From assembly GCA_964446945.1 (NCBI GenBank), contig CAYUQO010000003.1, forward strand, positions 62,001 to 126,000: a stretch of DNA of 64,000 nt, given 5' to 3'. Shown one piece after another: positions 61,797 through 64,000 of the stretch. The notes beneath the pieces are model-generated. The model was not told where the DNA came from, made no database searches, and saw nothing but the letters and a program-made list of their open reading frames with translations. The translations under genes and the position numbers were made by a program. The stretch's first letter is position 1; each line of letters opens with the position of its first letter. The DNA is from CAIYRG01 sp964446945 (GTDB lineage: Bacteria > Pseudomonadota > Alphaproteobacteria > Micropepsales > Micropepsaceae).

Positions 61797-62087
61797 CTAC
61801 TGTCGCGCCCCCTGCGGATCGAACATTGGTCTCATGCTCCAGACATTCCGCCAGAATTTGCGGGGATGCAATTGCGGAATTTCCTGTACCTTCGAAAGCT
61901 TGGCACTTGTATCGCTTGGGGCAAAAGCGCCGTTGCGTCAAGTCTCTGACCGGGCAGGAATATCTGCATGCGGCGAGTTCCGGCAGGGTGAAGCCAAATT
62001 GCGACACCGGCAAAAATTCGCAAGTCGGCAGTTTTCGAAAAGCGATGAAATGCTAAATACTTACTCTTCAACAGGAACGGGGTAGGA
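61797..62087. other. divergent intergenic region between ispH and FPP synthase
   Basis: About 290 bases with no supportable gene. It holds the promoters of the ispH-hpnH operon (minus) and the FPP synthase gene (plus), including the sigma-54-like element described separately and a ribosome site just before 62088. Short frames here on both strands lack coding character. Confidence 0.5.
61900..61917 (+). promoter_or_regulatory. candidate sigma-54-type promoter upstream of FPP synthase
   Basis: TTGGCAC followed seven bases later by GCTT gives the GG-N10-GC spacing (GG 61902-61903, GC 61914-61915) of sigma-54 promoters, with mismatches only in less conserved positions. It would start transcription near 61927, about 160 bases before the FPP synthase ATG. 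It is a single-sequence match and could be chance. Confidence 0.35.
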
Positions 62088-63029
62088 ATGGCCGGAACCA
62101 GCTTTGCAGAACAAGGCCGAACTCCGGCGGCACAGCATCACCTCGCGCGGTTCCGGGCGGATATGGCCCTGGCCGCAACCCAGGTCGATGAGGCCCTGGA
62201 GCGAATTTTGCCCCATCCGCATGGATTGCACCGGCGGGTTGTGGAGGCGATGCGCTATGCGATTTTTGCGGGCGGCAAGCGCCTGAGGCCATTTCTGGTG
62301 CTGAACTGTTCTCGTCTATTCGAAGTCGAGCCGGCGCGCGCCGCGCGCGTGGCAGCAGCAATTGAGGCAGTGCACACCTATTCGCTGGTGCATGACGATC
62401 TGCCCTGTATGGACGATGATGCGCTGCGCCGCGGCCGCCCGACCACACATGTCGCATTTGATGAGGCGACGGCTGTCCTGACGGGCGATGGCTTGCAGAC
62501 GCTGGCATTCGGGATTCTGGCCTCCCCGGAAACTCATCCATCGGCCGATATTCGCTGCGAGTTGGTCGCCCGCCTGGCCGCCGCGGCCGGCCATGATGGA
62601 ATGGTCGGTGGCCAGATGATCGACATGGAAGCGGGACAGCAGCACCTTGATTTCGGTCAAATCGTCACTTTGCAGCGGATGAAGACAGGGGCTCTGTTCG
62701 AGTTCTGTTGTGAATCGGGCGCGATACTTGGTGGCGCGGGCAGCGAGGACTTTGCGCGGTTGCGCAGCTATGCCCGTGATATTGGCCTCCTGTTCCAGAT
62801 CACTGACGACTTGCTCGACAGTTTAGGCTCGACTGAAGTGGCCGGTAAAAAGACCGGGAAGGATGCAGAACAGGGAAAGGCAACTCTGGTCGCAACTCTC
62901 GGCATAGACGGGGCTTGGGAAGAGGCGCGAAAACTGGCCAAAAGCGCCGCAGAAGCGCTGGAACAGTATGGCGATGACGCCTCTGGTCTAAGGCAGCTTG
63001 CCGACTATCTTTTGCAACGGGACTCTTAA
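62088..63029 (+). CDS. ispA: (2E,6E)-farnesyl diphosphate synthase
   Basis: A 313-residue trans-prenyltransferase. GGKRLRPFLVLNC (about 64), first aspartate-rich motif DDLPCMDDD (about residues 104-112, the DDxx(xx)D type of short-chain bacterial FPP synthases) and second motif QITDDLLDSLGS (about 243) are present. It makes FPP, the substrate for HpnD/HpnC. ATG 62088 follows a GGGGTAGG site. hpnM follows in the same direction. Confidence 0.94.
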   Translation: MAGTSFAEQGRTPAAQHHLARFRADMALAATQVDEALERILPHPHGLHRRVVEAMRYAIFAGGKRLRPFLVLNCSRLFEVEPARAARVAAAIEAVHTYSLVHDDLPCMDDDALRRGRPTTHVAFDEATAVLTGDGLQTLAFGILASPETHPSADIRCELVARLAAAAGHDGMVGGQMIDMEAGQQHLDFGQIVTLQRMKTGALFEFCCESGAILGGAGSEDFARLRSYARDIGLLFQITDDLLDSLGSTEVAGKKTGKDAEQGKATLVATLGIDGAWEEARKLAKSAAEALEQYGDDASGLRQLADYLLQRDS

Positions 63030-63156
63030 AAAGATCACGAGAATGCGTGGCATTACTACAAATCTCCACCTGTTCGTGATGGGTGCTCTGATTGACAATA
63101 CATGCCGCAATGTGTTGGTTGGTCTGCGTTTTACTTGAGCAATCAGGGAGTAAGAC

Positions 63157-63783
63157 TTGAAAAAAGTTCTTATCAGTTTGGCCTCTGCTATCGCGGTGAC
63201 GGCCACGTTTGGCGCAGCGCCGGTTTCCGCAGCGGATTCGCCGCTCGATCCTGCCGTGCAGGCAATCAAGTCCTTCTACGCGACCCTGATCGACACGATG
63301 AAGCGGGGCAAAGAGCTTGGGCTTGAGGGCCGCGCGAAGGAGCTGAAACCCGCCACCGAATCGGCGTTCGATATGACCGAAATCACGCGCCTGTCGGTCG
63401 GACCGTCCTGGTCGGGCATTTCCGAAGATCAGCGCAAGGCGCTGGTGGATGCCATGGAACGGGTCACGGTGTTTCAATACGCGAAGAACTTTTCGAAGTT
63501 CAATGGCGAGCAATTCGTTGTTTCACCCGACGCGAAACCCAGAAGCGATGACAAGATCGTCGAATCCAAATTGGTAACTTCGGACGGGAAGTCGGTTGCA
63601 TTCAACTACCGTATGCATCCGGTGGACGGTCACTGGAAGGTCGTCGACGTTTACCTGAACGGCAATATCAGCCAGCTTGCGTTGCGGCGCGCAGATTTCT
63701 CTTCGACCGTGCAATCGCAAGGACCGACGGGCCTGGTGGCGAAGCTGAATCAGATGGTCGACAAGGATTCGTCCGGCCAATAA
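63157..63783 (+). CDS. hpnM: hopanoid-locus MlaC-like periplasmic protein HpnM (TTG start)
   Basis: A 208-residue protein with a signal peptide (ISLASAIAVTATFGAAPVSAA) and an MlaC/Ttg2D (toluene-tolerance) fold: AFDMTEITRLSVGPSW, RVTVFQYAKNFSKFNGEQF and KVVDVYLNGNISQLALRRADFSS are conserved. MlaC proteins shuttle lipids across the periplasm; HpnM probably ferries hopanoids with an HpnN RND exporter that is not in the window. The start is TTG at 63157, supported by GGAG seven bases upstream. Confidence 0.9.
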   Translation: MKKVLISLASAIAVTATFGAAPVSAADSPLDPAVQAIKSFYATLIDTMKRGKELGLEGRAKELKPATESAFDMTEITRLSVGPSWSGISEDQRKALVDAMERVTVFQYAKNFSKFNGEQFVVSPDAKPRSDDKIVESKLVTSDGKSVAFNYRMHPVDGHWKVVDVYLNGNISQLALRRADFSSTVQSQGPTGLVAKLNQMVDKDSSGQ

Positions 63784-63804
63784 GTCTTGCAACCGGTGAA
63801 AGAA

Positions 63805-63838
63805 AAAGCGGCGGCGATCTCGGATCAGCCGCCGCTTT
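63805..63838. terminator. bidirectional intrinsic terminator
   Basis: An 11-bp perfect stem (AAAGCGGCGGC 63805-63815 with GCCGCCGCTTT 63828-63838) with a 12-base loop, A-rich on one flank and T-rich on the other. It lies 21 bases after the hpnM stop and just before the end of the convergent NHL-repeat gene, so it can end both transcripts. Confidence 0.85.
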
Positions 63839-63853
63839 CATTTATGGTGCGAA

Positions 63854-64000
63854 TTACTGCTTCACGTATTTCGTCACGCCGCGAATATTGGCTTCGGCCG
63901 TGTAAATGTTGCCGGCCGGATCGACCGCAATCCCTTCGCCAATCGCCCCATCGGGTGAGTCGGTTTTATGCGGTGGGATGAACATCATGACATGCCCGTC
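63854..64000 (-). CDS. NHL/SMP-30-like beta-propeller protein, C-terminal fragment
   Basis: A minus-strand frame open to the window edge, with the last 48 residues and a TAA at 63856-63854. It reads DGHVMMFIPPHK followed by IGEGIAVDPAGNIYTAEAN, the blade pattern of NHL-repeat or peptidyl-alpha-hydroxyglycine lyase-like proteins common in Rhizobiales. The start and any signal peptide are outside the window. Confidence 0.75.
   Translation of the reverse strand, partial: DGHVMMFIPPHKTDSPDGAIGEGIAVDPAGNIYTAEANIRGVTKYVKQ

Overview
The window is about 64 kb of GC-rich bacterial chromosome. Its gene content points to Alphaproteobacteria, most likely Rhizobiales or a close relative: a gap-pgk-class I fba glycolytic block, 6S RNA next to 5-formyl-THF cyclo-ligase, a full hopanoid locus, a LuxI/LuxR pair linked to a PhyH gene, and a glycan cluster of a type I associate with Rhizobiales. 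No genus can be named from sequence alone. No tRNA, rRNA, CRISPR array, insertion sequence or prophage was seen. Genes are tightly packed, with very many ATGA/GTGA overlaps, so most of the window is organised in operons.

Layout. 1-2000: edge-truncated hydrolase, YmdB-like phosphoesterase, 5-formyl-THF cyclo-ligase and a 6S RNA with its own promoter, all minus strand. 2016-7421: gap, pgk, class I fba, thiE, efp and an inositol-monophosphatase-family gene, plus strand. 7399-13516: MFS transporter, a DUF1330 protein and an AttE/F-G/H-like ABC operon with an exported lipocalin-like protein. 13587-14981: MmgE/PrpD protein, probably leaderless. 15162-17800: quorum-sensing operon luxR-luxI-small ORF-phyH. 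18124-22517: a catabolic-looking set (Gfo/Idh dehydrogenase, Rieske oxygenase, flavin monooxygenase, alpha/beta hydrolase) resembling phthalate-type ring oxidation.

22669-40434 is a large glycan biosynthesis locus made of two facing operons. The plus arm has two sugar-nucleotide epimerases, a B12-binding radical SAM enzyme and four glycosyltransferases. The minus arm has myo-inositol-1-phosphate synthase, a histidine phosphatase, a CgeB-type glycosyltransferase, a nucleotidyltransferase, two methyltransferases, a GH-like protein that looks circularly permuted, a GT4 enzyme and a GNAT/FemAB-like acyltransferase. A small acidic protein and phosphopentomutase (deoB) lie between the arms. The product is unknown; this is the best candidate in the window for an undescribed system.

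40534-46433: a split LigD-type polymerase/ligase pair, 3-methyladenine glycosylase, an ornithine-cyclodeaminase-family protein, a NUDIX hydrolase and an exported amidase. 46499-63783: an exported alpha/beta hydrolase followed by a nearly complete hopanoid locus, hpnI-J-K-L-A-(B-C fused)-D-E-shc-hpnG, converging on hpnH-ispH, then FPP synthase and hpnM. Together these make isoprenoid precursor (IspH), FPP, squalene (HpnC/D/E), hopene (Shc), adenosyl- and ribosyl-hopane (HpnH, HpnG) and side-chain sugar/cyclitol ether (HpnI/K/J). The window ends in a terminator and the C-terminus of an NHL-repeat protein.

Unusual points: an HpnB-HpnC fusion, two genes whose conserved N-termini lie upstream of any ATG/GTG/TTG (hpnK and the Gfo/Idh gene), a circularly permuted GH fold, and a convergent hpnG/hpnH overlap of 78 bp.
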